Positions 51,691 to 59,343 of a stretch of 64,000 nt of DNA are shown piece by piece (position 1 is the first letter of the stretch; each line of letters starts with the position of its first letter). Under the pieces are notes generated by a model. It made no database searches. It was not told the origin of the DNA and saw only the letters and a list, made by a program, of their open reading frames with translations. The position numbers and the translations under genes were made by a program. This DNA comes from a virus. Where the stretch lies: positions 1 to 64,000 of the IMG/VR virus record IMGVR_UViG_3300027833_002114. The stretch is one strand, 5' to 3'.

Positions 51691-52351
51691 CTTTAAAAAT
51701 AAAACAGCAGTAGTTGTTGGTTCTTCTAAAGGAATAGGATTGGGAGTAGCAGATAAGTTTGAAGAACTTGGTGCAAAAGTAATCCGAGTTTCGAGAACAG
51801 AGGGAGTTGATATATCTGATAAAAACAGTATAGATTCCTTTTTCGAATCAATTACAGATATTGATTTTTTAATCAATGTTGCTGGTATTAATTTTTGTAA
51901 GAAAATAGAAGATATAGAAATAGATGAGTGGGATTCTGTAATTGATACAAACCTTCGTTCCTTTTATTATCTAATTAAAAAATCCATACCACTTATGAAA
52001 AGTGGAGGTAGAATAGTAAACGTATCTTCAATTGCAGGTAGAAATAAAAGTATTGTAAGTGGGGTTCATTATACTTCAAGTAAGGCAGGTATTATTGGAT
52101 TAACAAGACAACTTGCACATGAACTAGGACCAAGAGGTATTCGTGTAAATTGTACTTGTCCATCTCAAACACTAACTCCCATGTTAGAAGAATCAATGAC
52201 AAAAGAAGAACAAGATAAACTATGTGAGAATATTCCATTGAGAAGATTAGGTACAATAGATGACCAAGTTGGACCAATTGTATTCTTATGTTCAGAACTT
52301 TCAAACTATTTAAATGGTTCTGTAATTGATGTAAACGGAGGGCAGTTATGA
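51680..52351 (+). CDS. Short-chain dehydrogenase/reductase
   Basis: The 223-residue classical SDR has AVVVGSSKGIGLGV for NAD(P), LINVAGIN, the catalytic NVSSIAG Ser and YTSSK Tyr/Lys, and the C-terminal DVNGGQL. Such enzymes reduce or oxidise hydroxyl groups. Its position between cupin and cytidylyltransferase genes fits a step in nonulosonic or other unusual sugar synthesis. Confidence 0.88.
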   Translation: MKINFKNKTAVVVGSSKGIGLGVADKFEELGAKVIRVSRTEGVDISDKNSIDSFFESITDIDFLINVAGINFCKKIEDIEIDEWDSVIDTNLRSFYYLIKKSIPLMKSGGRIVNVSSIAGRNKSIVSGVHYTSSKAGIIGLTRQLAHELGPRGIRVNCTCPSQTLTPMLEESMTKEEQDKLCENIPLRRLGTIDDQVGPIVFLCSELSNYLNGSVIDVNGGQL

Positions 52352-53010
52352 AAAAAGGAAAAGTTACAGCAGTAGTTGCAGTTCGTAAAGGTTCTCAAAG
52401 AGTACCTAATAAAAATATTAAACCATTTGGTGATACTACCTTATTGGATTTAAAATTACAAACTTTATTAAAGGTTAGTAATATAGATGAAATCATAGTC
52501 AATAGTGATTGTGATGAAATGATTGAAATAGGAAAATCATATGGTGTAAAAACAAAGAAAAGAGAAGAGTACTTTGCAAGTAGTGAAGCTTCTAATTCTG
52601 AGTTTCATGGTCATATTGGTAAAACAACTGATACTGATTATATATTTCTGGCACCTGTATGTTCTCCTTTCATAAGTTCCGAAAAACACGAGGAAGCTAT
52701 AAATAAATTTATGAATTCTGAATGTGATAGTTTAACCTCAACATCTTTGGTAAAAGGACACTTGTGGTTAGATGGTAAACCAATAAATTATGATTTAGAT
52801 AATGTACCAAACTCACAGGATTTACCTGATATCGAAATGATAAATTATGGTATAACTATTGTAGATAAAAATACAATGAAAATCAAATCAAGAGTGATTG
52901 GTGATACTCCAGATTTCATTATACTTAATGAATACGAGGGAGTTGATATTAATACTCCTTTTGAATTCCAAACAGCAGAAATAATATACAAATTACAAAA
53001 AAATAAATAA
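52348..53010 (+). CDS. CMP-sialate synthetase-like cytidylyltransferase (NeuA family)
   Basis: The 220-residue protein opens with VAVRKGSQRVPNKNIKPFGD, the nucleotide-binding signature of acylneuraminate cytidylyltransferases. Further family features are VNSDCDEMIEIGKSYG and FLAPVCSPF. Enzymes of this family activate Neu5Ac, Kdo, legionaminic or pseudaminic acid as CMP-sugars. No NeuB-type synthase is visible in the window, so the acid may be taken from the host or made by genes outside. The start overlaps the SDR stop. Confidence 0.8.
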   Translation: MKKGKVTAVVAVRKGSQRVPNKNIKPFGDTTLLDLKLQTLLKVSNIDEIIVNSDCDEMIEIGKSYGVKTKKREEYFASSEASNSEFHGHIGKTTDTDYIFLAPVCSPFISSEKHEEAINKFMNSECDSLTSTSLVKGHLWLDGKPINYDLDNVPNSQDLPDIEMINYGITIVDKNTMKIKSRVIGDTPDFIILNEYEGVDINTPFEFQTAEIIYKLQKNK

Positions 53011-53012
53011 TT

Positions 53013-53993
53013 ATGGCAGGATTAAATTTCGAAAACATTGGTGATAAATTCTTAGAAGTCATCAATACAAAAGAGTGGAATGATATACAAGAAAAATTCA
53101 ACGATTGTGTGGATATTTTTGTATTAGGACATGGTGGTAACTTAGGAGTTGCAGACCATGCAGCAACAGATATCTCAAGGTTATCAAATGGAACAAAGAA
53201 TGCACAAGCACCTGGTAGTGCCATTGTAGCAACCTCTCTAATCAACGATTCTTCGTTTGATGATTGGATGGTTCATTGGGTAAGACAGAGAACTGTATCT
53301 CAAACACCAGAACAATTAAAGAAAACTTTAATTCTTGGTATTTCATCAAGTGGTAAATCAGTTGATATTATGAAAGCATTAGAAGATGGTGAATCACGAG
53401 GAATGCAAATTGCAATGATTACATCAGCTCCAATACCAGAAAAAATTAACAACTTATCAGAAGTTGTATTAGGTGCTGAATATTATCACACATCAGAAGT
53501 ACTTACATTATTACTTACTTATCAACTTACACATGGTAGTGGTAAAGTTTGTCCTCCAATATTCCAAAACAAACCAGAAGATTTAGAATTACTAAATAGA
53601 CAAGGTGGTGCATCTGCAACAAGAGAACATTCTTATCCTGATGAATTAGTAAACATTGGTGTAGATTTCGATGGTGTTATTCATAAGAACTCAAAAGGAT
53701 ACCACGATGGAACTGTTTATGATGAACCAGTAGAAGGTGCAAGAGAAGCATTACAAAAACTATCTGAGAAATATGTTGTAATTGTATATTCTGCAAAAGC
53801 AAGGAAAGATAGAGGTTTAGTAAATGGACAAAGTGGTACACAATTGATTTGGGAATGGTTAAAGAAACATGATTTAAATCAGTATGTATCTAAAGTAACT
53901 TCACAAAAACCAAGAGCAGTTGCTTACATAGATGATAAAGGAATTAAGTTTGATAATTGGGATTCAGTATTATCACAAGTAGATTTATCATAA
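53013..53993 (+). CDS. SIS-domain isomerase fused to HAD-like phosphatase (GmhA-GmhB-like)
   Basis: The 326-residue protein has an SIS domain (~1-190) with FVLGHGGNLGVADH and LGISSSGKSVDIMKAL, as in phosphoheptose isomerase, joined to an HAD domain beginning NIGVDFDGVIHKN with the catalytic DxD (~215) and ending with KPRAVAYIDDKGIKF. In bacteria these steps of heptose synthesis are usually separate proteins. The fusion suggests sequential conversion and dephosphorylation of a sugar phosphate. It follows the cytidylyltransferase by 2 bases. Confidence 0.8.
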   Translation: MAGLNFENIGDKFLEVINTKEWNDIQEKFNDCVDIFVLGHGGNLGVADHAATDISRLSNGTKNAQAPGSAIVATSLINDSSFDDWMVHWVRQRTVSQTPEQLKKTLILGISSSGKSVDIMKALEDGESRGMQIAMITSAPIPEKINNLSEVVLGAEYYHTSEVLTLLLTYQLTHGSGKVCPPIFQNKPEDLELLNRQGGASATREHSYPDELVNIGVDFDGVIHKNSKGYHDGTVYDEPVEGAREALQKLSEKYVVIVYSAKARKDRGLVNGQSGTQLIWEWLKKHDLNQYVSKVTSQKPRAVAYIDDKGIKFDNWDSVLSQVDLS

Positions 53994-53994
53994 A

Positions 53995-54888
53995 TTGAAA
54001 ATAGTAATATCCATATTTTGTTTGCCTTACGAGATTGATGAACTAGAGAATACTCTAACTCAACTTCGTAGGGCATCATATTACTTATCTGATACTAATG
54101 AGTGGGAACTTGATGTAACAATTGGGTTATCAGATACGTTAGTAAATTGGAGCAATTCTCGTATCCCAAAAGAATACTTTTCTGATAGGATTACAAGTCT
54201 TGCAAAATCAGTTGATTGGTGTAAAGGTAATTTCTATATATCAGGTGATGATATAAATGGGTGTGTATCTCAAAGAAGACATTCATTAAACACACATAAT
54301 GATGCAGATTACTTCTTATGGTTGGATACTGATATTATATTTGATGAAAGAACTCTTTCTTATATAGAGAATACAATATCAGCAACAAAAGATATAACAC
54401 CATATTCAATAATTACACCAGAAATTGTTAGAGTTTGGGATGACACATGGGATTGTATTGTAAATGAACAATTCTTAGATAAACCACTCGAATATCAAAA
54501 AACAAATGACCCATATAAAGATAGTGGTGTAATCGGAGATATTAGTATTGAATCCGTAAACAACTATAAATCACCACAATCACAATTTAAATTTGCAGGA
54601 GGTTGGATGACTTGTTTAAGTGGTGAACTTCTTCGTAAAATTGGTATACCCGATGGATTGGGACACTATGGATTAGAGGATACCTTTATAATGGTAGCAT
54701 CTACTGTACTCCAACAAAAATACAATACTAACATCCAACAATTTAAAATAAAAAACCTAGTAATTTGTGAAAATTACAAATATAGAGATAACTCATTTTA
54801 TAAATCATTTTTATCTGTAAATGATATGAGAGAAACTTATCTTGCATTTGCAGAAGAGAATGCACAGATGGAATTACAAAAAATTTAG
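53995..54888 (+). CDS. GT-A-type glycosyltransferase
   Basis: The 297-residue protein has a nucleotide-binding start (IVISIFCLPYEIDELENTL), the metal-binding FLWLDTDIIFDE (DxD), and acceptor-side segments FAGGWMTCLSGELL and HYGLEDTFI, which recall galactosyltransferase-type folds. It starts with TTG one base after the previous stop; no ATG lies near. It is the last gene of the glycan run. Confidence 0.7.
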   Translation: MKIVISIFCLPYEIDELENTLTQLRRASYYLSDTNEWELDVTIGLSDTLVNWSNSRIPKEYFSDRITSLAKSVDWCKGNFYISGDDINGCVSQRRHSLNTHNDADYFLWLDTDIIFDERTLSYIENTISATKDITPYSIITPEIVRVWDDTWDCIVNEQFLDKPLEYQKTNDPYKDSGVIGDISIESVNNYKSPQSQFKFAGGWMTCLSGELLRKIGIPDGLGHYGLEDTFIMVASTVLQQKYNTNIQQFKIKNLVICENYKYRDNSFYKSFLSVNDMRETYLAFAEENAQMELQKI

Positions 54889-55073
54889 TATAAAATACTT
54901 ACTTTTTTACACCTACCCATATATTTATTATCAGAAACGCACAACAAGTGCACGTTATACACAAAAAAAGTTCTACTTAACAATCCCCTCAGAGGGCAGT
55001 TCTACAAATAAAAGTAGTTTTATCAATCGTTTTTTTAATTAGTTACAGTAATCTATTAATATAGGAGATTACT
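54889..55073 (+). other. Intergenic region between glycan and surface modules
   Basis: This 185-base gap separates two modules. It holds an ATATATTTATTA motif (54919-54930), a CCCTCAGAGGG palindrome (about 54995-55005) and a GTGCAC site, and ends with the AGGAG Shine-Dalgarno at 55063-55067. It is less AT-biased in its middle part than other gaps. A promoter for the surface module is likely here, but I cannot place it with certainty. Confidence 0.5.
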
Positions 55074-55583
55074 TTGAAGTACGCTACATTAAATGTATTT
55101 AAAATATTCATTTTATGTATCTTTGTTTTATTACCGACAGGTTCTAATGAGATGCATAAAGATGACGATAACCTCATTAAAGTCGGTGAAGTAACCAACG
55201 AAATCCGAATGGGACAGTTTGCAGGTAACCGAAACCTAGCAGTTGGTGTCAAGAATATCCTCGAAGAATTATTAATGGATTTAGATTATGATTTATCAGA
55301 CCAAGCTTCTGCGCAAATAAACGTAAAATTGGTCTTTTTTGATATAAAAAATATTGGAACATCCGTTGCGGTGTTTCATAAAGATGTTTCACTAACTCAA
55401 ATTATTGCGATTGGTGAATTAGAAGTCAATGGTAAGGTTAAAAAACGTACTACTCAAAGAGGAACGAGTAAAACGATTTCTACTAGTACCCTTGTAGTTG
55501 CACAAGACGGAACATTTAATCAACAAACAGCTAGCATAGCACTGAAAAAGGTATGCGAACAAATTATTAAGGATTTATTATGA
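55074..55583 (+). CDS. Exported protein of unknown function, 169 residues
   Basis: The protein starts with TTG six bases after an AGGAG Shine-Dalgarno. A hydrophobic N-terminal segment (VFKIFILCIFVLL) predicts export. The mature part is alpha/beta: NLAVGVKNILEELLMDLDYDL, INVKLVFFDIKN and a C-terminal helix KKVCEQIIKDLL. The pattern recalls small periplasmic assembly factors that work with CsgG-like proteins, but I do not recognise a specific family. It overlaps the next gene by four bases, marking the start of the surface module. Confidence 0.65.
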   Translation: MKYATLNVFKIFILCIFVLLPTGSNEMHKDDDNLIKVGEVTNEIRMGQFAGNRNLAVGVKNILEELLMDLDYDLSDQASAQINVKLVFFDIKNIGTSVAVFHKDVSLTQIIAIGELEVNGKVKKRTTQRGTSKTISTSTLVVAQDGTFNQQTASIALKKVCEQIIKDLL

Positions 55584-57217
55584 AAAAAATTTTAGTATTA
55601 TTAGTTAGTGTACTTTTTACACTAAGTTCATTTGGACAATCATCTATTGATTATACTCCGGTGAATACAGTAACTCAAGTAGGGGACACTTTAATTATGA
55701 AGTTTCAATACTTTAAAGGAGATGGAGCTAATTTGACTTTAGGTCAATTAGATTTCGAGTATAACAATAAATTGTTATCGTATATCTCACATGAATCACA
55801 AGCACCAAGTGGTGCATCATTTGCTAGAAATGCTTGGACAGGATACAAATATGTACCTAAAGCAAATTCCGATGAAGATGATATGGATGTACAATATATC
55901 TATTGGAGAGATGAAGCAGGTGGTAATTCATATTCAACTTCTGCTGATTGGAGTATTGAAAGAATTACTGTACAATCTGCATCAGCATTGGAAAATGGAC
56001 AAGAATTTGTTAAGTACGAATTTAAGGTAAAAGATAAGTTCAATAGTGGATATTCTAATTATAATGATATCATTAAAGTGAATTGGGCAAACTACCAAGA
56101 ATCAGATGGTACACAAATTCAAACTACTCGTTCTAAAGATGGACAAGATTTAAGTGGTATAGAGGGTGGTAATGCTGGTGCATTCGTAATTAACCTTAAA
56201 ACTGCAAATTCAGCTAAAACAGATTACTCTTATACTATTAAGAATGGTGCAGGTGAATCAGTTGCAACTGGTAATTTTGATGAAAGTGGACAAGCATCAA
56301 TAAGTGGTTTAGAAAACAACGTAACTTATACTGCAGAAGCAAACTTATCTGAAAATGCAAGTTACTTAGACCAAGTGGTAACCGTATCTGATTTAGCATT
56401 AGTATTCGCTGAAGCAATCGGAGCAGGTTCTGGTCCAAGTGGTGGTTCAACTACATTTGATTATTACATTCAAGATGTGATGGGTGATGTTGTTGGTGAT
56501 TTTGATGGTGTAAATTTCCAAGATTCATACGAAATACTTGCTTACTTACAAGGTGTAACAAGTGGTAATTCAAATTATATTACACAAGATGGACAAACAC
56601 AAGATGCTAGTGGTATAGAATCTACATATGGTGCACTTGTAGATAATGTAGTAACCTTCGCTAAATCATTCACACCAATTGATTCAGATGTTACTTCTAA
56701 AACAATTGATTTAGCTCATGGTTTAGTTGGTGATGTAAACTTCTCTCACTCATGGGAGCCAACTGTATCTAGTGGTGAAAAAGCAACATCAGCACAATCA
56801 TCAGCTAGAATGAGTATGAGTGTAGGTTCTAAATTTAATAATCCTGAAAATGCTAATATTGATTTGATATCTGAAATAAATTCAGAAGGACAAGTAGTAT
56901 TCTCAATCAACTCAGATGTTGAGGGAATGGTTGGTTCTCAGTTTAACATCGTATATGACCCTAACGTAATTCAATTAGAGAATGTTATATTCGATACTGG
57001 TAATACAATGACTAACTTCTCAAACGTAATCCAAGATGGATATGTTAGACTCGGTTCATTTGACCAAGAATTTGAATCAACAGTTAAACAAGGAACACCA
57101 TACAAACTAATATTCACACCATTAGAAACAATAGATAATACATCGGGATTGATATCATTTAGAGTTAAAGAAGGCGTAAAAGCTGATGGAACACAAATTA
57201 ATTTTATAATACAATAA
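55580..57217 (+). CDS. Exported cohesin/dockerin-like surface protein 1
   Basis: The 545-residue protein has a signal peptide ending SFGQ (residue ~20). The N-terminal part (VGDTLIMKFQYFKG, LGQLDFEYNNKLLSY) and the C-terminal part (VVFSINSDVEGMVGSQFNI, YVRLGSFDQEF) each look like a cohesin-type beta-sandwich. Between them, VSDLALVFAEAIG, GDFDGVNFQDSYEILAYLQG and GLVGDVNFSHSW resemble dockerin-like helical repeats. The C-terminal 160 residues align with those of the protein at 61484. A small lipoprotein gene follows. It is probably displayed on the host surface; a virion location is unlikely given the signal. Confidence 0.75.
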   Translation: MKKILVLLVSVLFTLSSFGQSSIDYTPVNTVTQVGDTLIMKFQYFKGDGANLTLGQLDFEYNNKLLSYISHESQAPSGASFARNAWTGYKYVPKANSDEDDMDVQYIYWRDEAGGNSYSTSADWSIERITVQSASALENGQEFVKYEFKVKDKFNSGYSNYNDIIKVNWANYQESDGTQIQTTRSKDGQDLSGIEGGNAGAFVINLKTANSAKTDYSYTIKNGAGESVATGNFDESGQASISGLENNVTYTAEANLSENASYLDQVVTVSDLALVFAEAIGAGSGPSGGSTTFDYYIQDVMGDVVGDFDGVNFQDSYEILAYLQGVTSGNSNYITQDGQTQDASGIESTYGALVDNVVTFAKSFTPIDSDVTSKTIDLAHGLVGDVNFSHSWEPTVSSGEKATSAQSSARMSMSVGSKFNNPENANIDLISEINSEGQVVFSINSDVEGMVGSQFNIVYDPNVIQLENVIFDTGNTMTNFSNVIQDGYVRLGSFDQEFESTVKQGTPYKLIFTPLETIDNTSGLISFRVKEGVKADGTQINFIIQ

Positions 57218-57235
57218 TAAAAAGGAAACAGAAAA

Positions 57236-57613
57236 ATGAAAAAAATATTAACATTACTTAGTTTAATTTTAGTGATGGGTTGTTACCAAGATGATGATTT
57301 AGTAACACTTTATCCAGACCAGGAAGTACCACAATCTTTACAGATTAAAGAATTGATTGGTATTAAATTAGAAAACACTATTGTAACTGATAGAGTTGCT
57401 ATGAATGTAAAATTACCACTAGATGGTAAATACAGAATAAAGATTAGACAAGGAATTACTAATGAATTAATTTCACAAGAAATGATAACTGCGGGTGAGG
57501 GTGATAACCTTCTTAAAGTATATGTTGCATCTTTAGAGAAAAGTGGATATATGATTCAATTAACTGATGAATTTCATAATGTGTTAGGTAATGAGTCTTT
57601 TGTAGTAAATTAA
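57236..57613 (+). CDS. Small lipoprotein, 125 residues
   Basis: The signal ends at lipobox LVMGC (Cys16), followed by acidic residues (YQDDD). The body is beta-rich (VAMNVKLPLDGKYRIKIRQG). It lies 18 bases after surface protein 1 with an AAGGAAA ribosome site. The lipoprotein at 63541 has the same place after surface protein 2, so each pair probably forms a unit. Function may be anchoring. Confidence 0.75.
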   Translation: MKKILTLLSLILVMGCYQDDDLVTLYPDQEVPQSLQIKELIGIKLENTIVTDRVAMNVKLPLDGKYRIKIRQGITNELISQEMITAGEGDNLLKVYVASLEKSGYMIQLTDEFHNVLGNESFVVN

Positions 57614-57614
57614 A

Positions 57615-57749
57615 ATGATAACTAATATAATCTTAGTGTGTTTTGGTGTGTTCTGTATGTGGTTAATTAGAACAACTAATATTACTGAATGTAAACATAC
57701 ACAATGTGATTGTAGAGAGTGTAGACAAAAACGGAGAAATAAATTATGA
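57615..57749 (+). CDS. Small cysteine-rich membrane peptide, 44 residues
   Basis: A membrane segment (IILVCFGVFCMWLI) is followed by a short Cys-rich basic tail (CKHTQCDCRECRQKRRNK). The four Cys of the tail could bind zinc. The stop overlaps the next ATG, and the start follows the lipoprotein stop by one base, so translation is likely coupled. Confidence 0.6.
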   Translation: MITNIILVCFGVFCMWLIRTTNITECKHTQCDCRECRQKRRNKL

Positions 57750-58048
57750 GTGATAAAAAAGAAGGATTCTTCGCACAAATAAAGAATCAAGTAATAGCTG
57801 GGGTTGGTATAGTACTAACTACATTGGGTGGTGTTTTTATAGATGAGGTAAAATCATTTGTAGGAATAGAAGATGATTCAGAACCACAAACTGAGGTTGT
57901 ACAAGAAAACAACCAATCAGTAAATGTAGAAGGACCTACCATAGTAGTAAACATACCAGAACAACAGGTAAAAGAAAAAGTAATTATCAAGGAAGTTAAA
58001 GTTCCTGTTGAGAAGAAAAAAGAAAAAGAACAAGAAATTGATTGGTAA
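57746..58048 (+). CDS. Small membrane-anchored protein with charged tail, 100 residues
   Basis: One hydrophobic segment at ~18-32 (VIAGVGIVLTTLGGVFI) is followed by an acidic stretch, a Val-rich beta part (VNVEGPTIVVNIPEQQ) and a Lys/Glu tail. It probably sits in the inner membrane with the tail in the periplasm or cytoplasm. No family is recognised. Confidence 0.65.
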   Translation: MSDKKEGFFAQIKNQVIAGVGIVLTTLGGVFIDEVKSFVGIEDDSEPQTEVVQENNQSVNVEGPTIVVNIPEQQVKEKVIIKEVKVPVEKKKEKEQEIDW

Positions 58049-58065
58049 AATAAAAAAGGAGAAAA

Positions 58066-58293
58066 ATGAGTAGTTTCAAAAAGTGGTGGAAATTGAATGG
58101 ACAGGGTATCGGATTTATAGTCGGTATTGTGTTCTTAAATGCGTACTTTTTACTTTTAGGTGATTTAATGAACAAACACGAATGGTTAGCTGGTGTTTGG
58201 TTATTATGTTTCTTTGGATTTGCAGGATGGTATTCTTGGCAAATGAAGATTCATGGGTGGAGATTACCTAAGAATATAAAAGATACCCACTAA
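58066..58293 (+). CDS. Small membrane protein, 75 residues
   Basis: Two membrane segments (GIGFIVGIVFLNAYFLLLG and WLAGVWLLCFFGFAGWY) with short loops. It has an AAGGAG ribosome site four bases before the ATG. No relationship to holins can be proven, though a two-segment small protein of this kind would suit one. Confidence 0.65.
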   Translation: MSSFKKWWKLNGQGIGFIVGIVFLNAYFLLLGDLMNKHEWLAGVWLLCFFGFAGWYSWQMKIHGWRLPKNIKDTH

Positions 58294-58328
58294 TGTCTAA
58301 CGTAATACATGGAGAACAATGATAAACA

Positions 58329-58517
58329 ATGTTAAAACAAATTTTCACAGAAAAAATGTCAGACTATAAGATAGTTGATATTATACTGAAAATATGGGTT
58401 GCGGGTTTATTATCTATGGCGGTACTTGGTTTAATTGGTGTGATTACTCACATCATTATGAACCCTTCAGCTATTGATAACGCAACATTTGGTGTATTTG
58501 ATACACTAGGGAATTAA
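58329..58517 (+). CDS. Small membrane protein, 62 residues
   Basis: A single long hydrophobic segment (IWVAGLLSMAVLGLIGVITHI) follows a short charged N-terminus. It lies between other small membrane genes. Function is unknown. Confidence 0.55.
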   Translation: MLKQIFTEKMSDYKIVDIILKIWVAGLLSMAVLGLIGVITHIIMNPSAIDNATFGVFDTLGN

Positions 58518-58519
58518 AT

Positions 58520-58624
58520 ATGAAAAAAATTATAGAAATAATAATCAAGATAGATGCTTGGTTAATGAAGATGGGATATGAAATGTATCCAAACTTAACT
58601 AAGCATCAGAAAGATAAAAAATGA
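58520..58624 (+). CDS. Small peptide gene, 34 residues
   Basis: A frame MKKIIEIIIKIDAWLMKMGY ... KHQKDKK begins two bases after the previous stop and overlaps the CsgG-like gene start (ATGA). It is amphipathic and basic. The double linkage supports translation; the role is unknown. Confidence 0.5.
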   Translation: MKKIIEIIIKIDAWLMKMGYEMYPNLTKHQKDKK

Positions 58625-59340
58625 AGAATATATTTATTTTAATTTTATGTGGGTTATTTGCACAAAATACTATTGGGCAAACTATTGGTAAAATAAAAGC
58701 AGAAACATATCAAGCTGAATTCGAAAAACGAAAATCAATTGATGATGTATCTGATTACGATGGGGAATATATTCCTATTGCTTTACTTAATATATCAGCT
58801 AGTGATGGGGTTTATGAGATGTGGCCTGATTTAAAGGATGCTAGAGTAGGTTTAGGTGTAACAAATATGGTAATTGAGTACTTGGACTGGACAAACAGAT
58901 TCGAGTTCGTAGAAGAGAAATCTGAAATTAAGAATAGAATGAAATCACAATGGGTTGCATCTCGTAAAGGTGTATCCGAAAACCAAGTTTATGGTATGGG
59001 TAAGATTAAACTTGCTGAATACTTTGTAACAATAGAGATATATGATTTCTCAGTATCTGAGGATGAAACATTATCTTTAAAGGATGGTTCTAAACAAACT
59101 CAAACAACTCGTTTGGGATTACAAGTTCGTTTTACTAATGCAACAAATGGTACTTACTTTGTAGGTTCAGGTCTCGGTGAGGCTAATACCGTTAAAACAC
59201 AAGAAGGTTTGTTGGGTTTAGATTTGGAGGAAATAAACTTCAGACAATCAGCAATTGGAGTAACTACCAGAAAAGCATTAGAAACGGCTTCGGCAAGAAT
59301 AGTAGCAAGAATGATTAGAAAAAAAATATTTGAAAACTAA
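58621..59340 (+). CDS. CsgG-like exported protein
   Basis: The 239-residue protein has a signal peptide ending NTIGQ (~20). The body shows the CsgG/HfaB layout: ARVGLGVTNMVIEYLDW, RFEFVEEKSEIKNRM, then beta-hairpins rich in Thr (TTRLGLQVRFTNATNGTYF) and the terminal helix KALETASARIVARMIRKK. CsgG forms an outer-membrane secretion channel for curli. Here the Cys of the usual lipoprotein form is missing. It may export or assemble the surface proteins of the module. Family assignment rests on pattern, not on a strict motif. Confidence 0.55.
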   Translation: MKNIFILILCGLFAQNTIGQTIGKIKAETYQAEFEKRKSIDDVSDYDGEYIPIALLNISASDGVYEMWPDLKDARVGLGVTNMVIEYLDWTNRFEFVEEKSEIKNRMKSQWVASRKGVSENQVYGMGKIKLAEYFVTIEIYDFSVSEDETLSLKDGSKQTQTTRLGLQVRFTNATNGTYFVGSGLGEANTVKTQEGLLGLDLEEINFRQSAIGVTTRKALETASARIVARMIRKKIFEN

Positions 59341-59343
59341 TGA

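Noticed and set aside
54842-55042. 66-codon frame between the glycan and surface modules
   Set aside because: Its start lies inside the glycosyltransferase gene, there is no ribosome site, and the sequence is Tyr/Lys/Ser-rich without recognisable pattern. Translation from an internal ATG at 54860 cannot be excluded.
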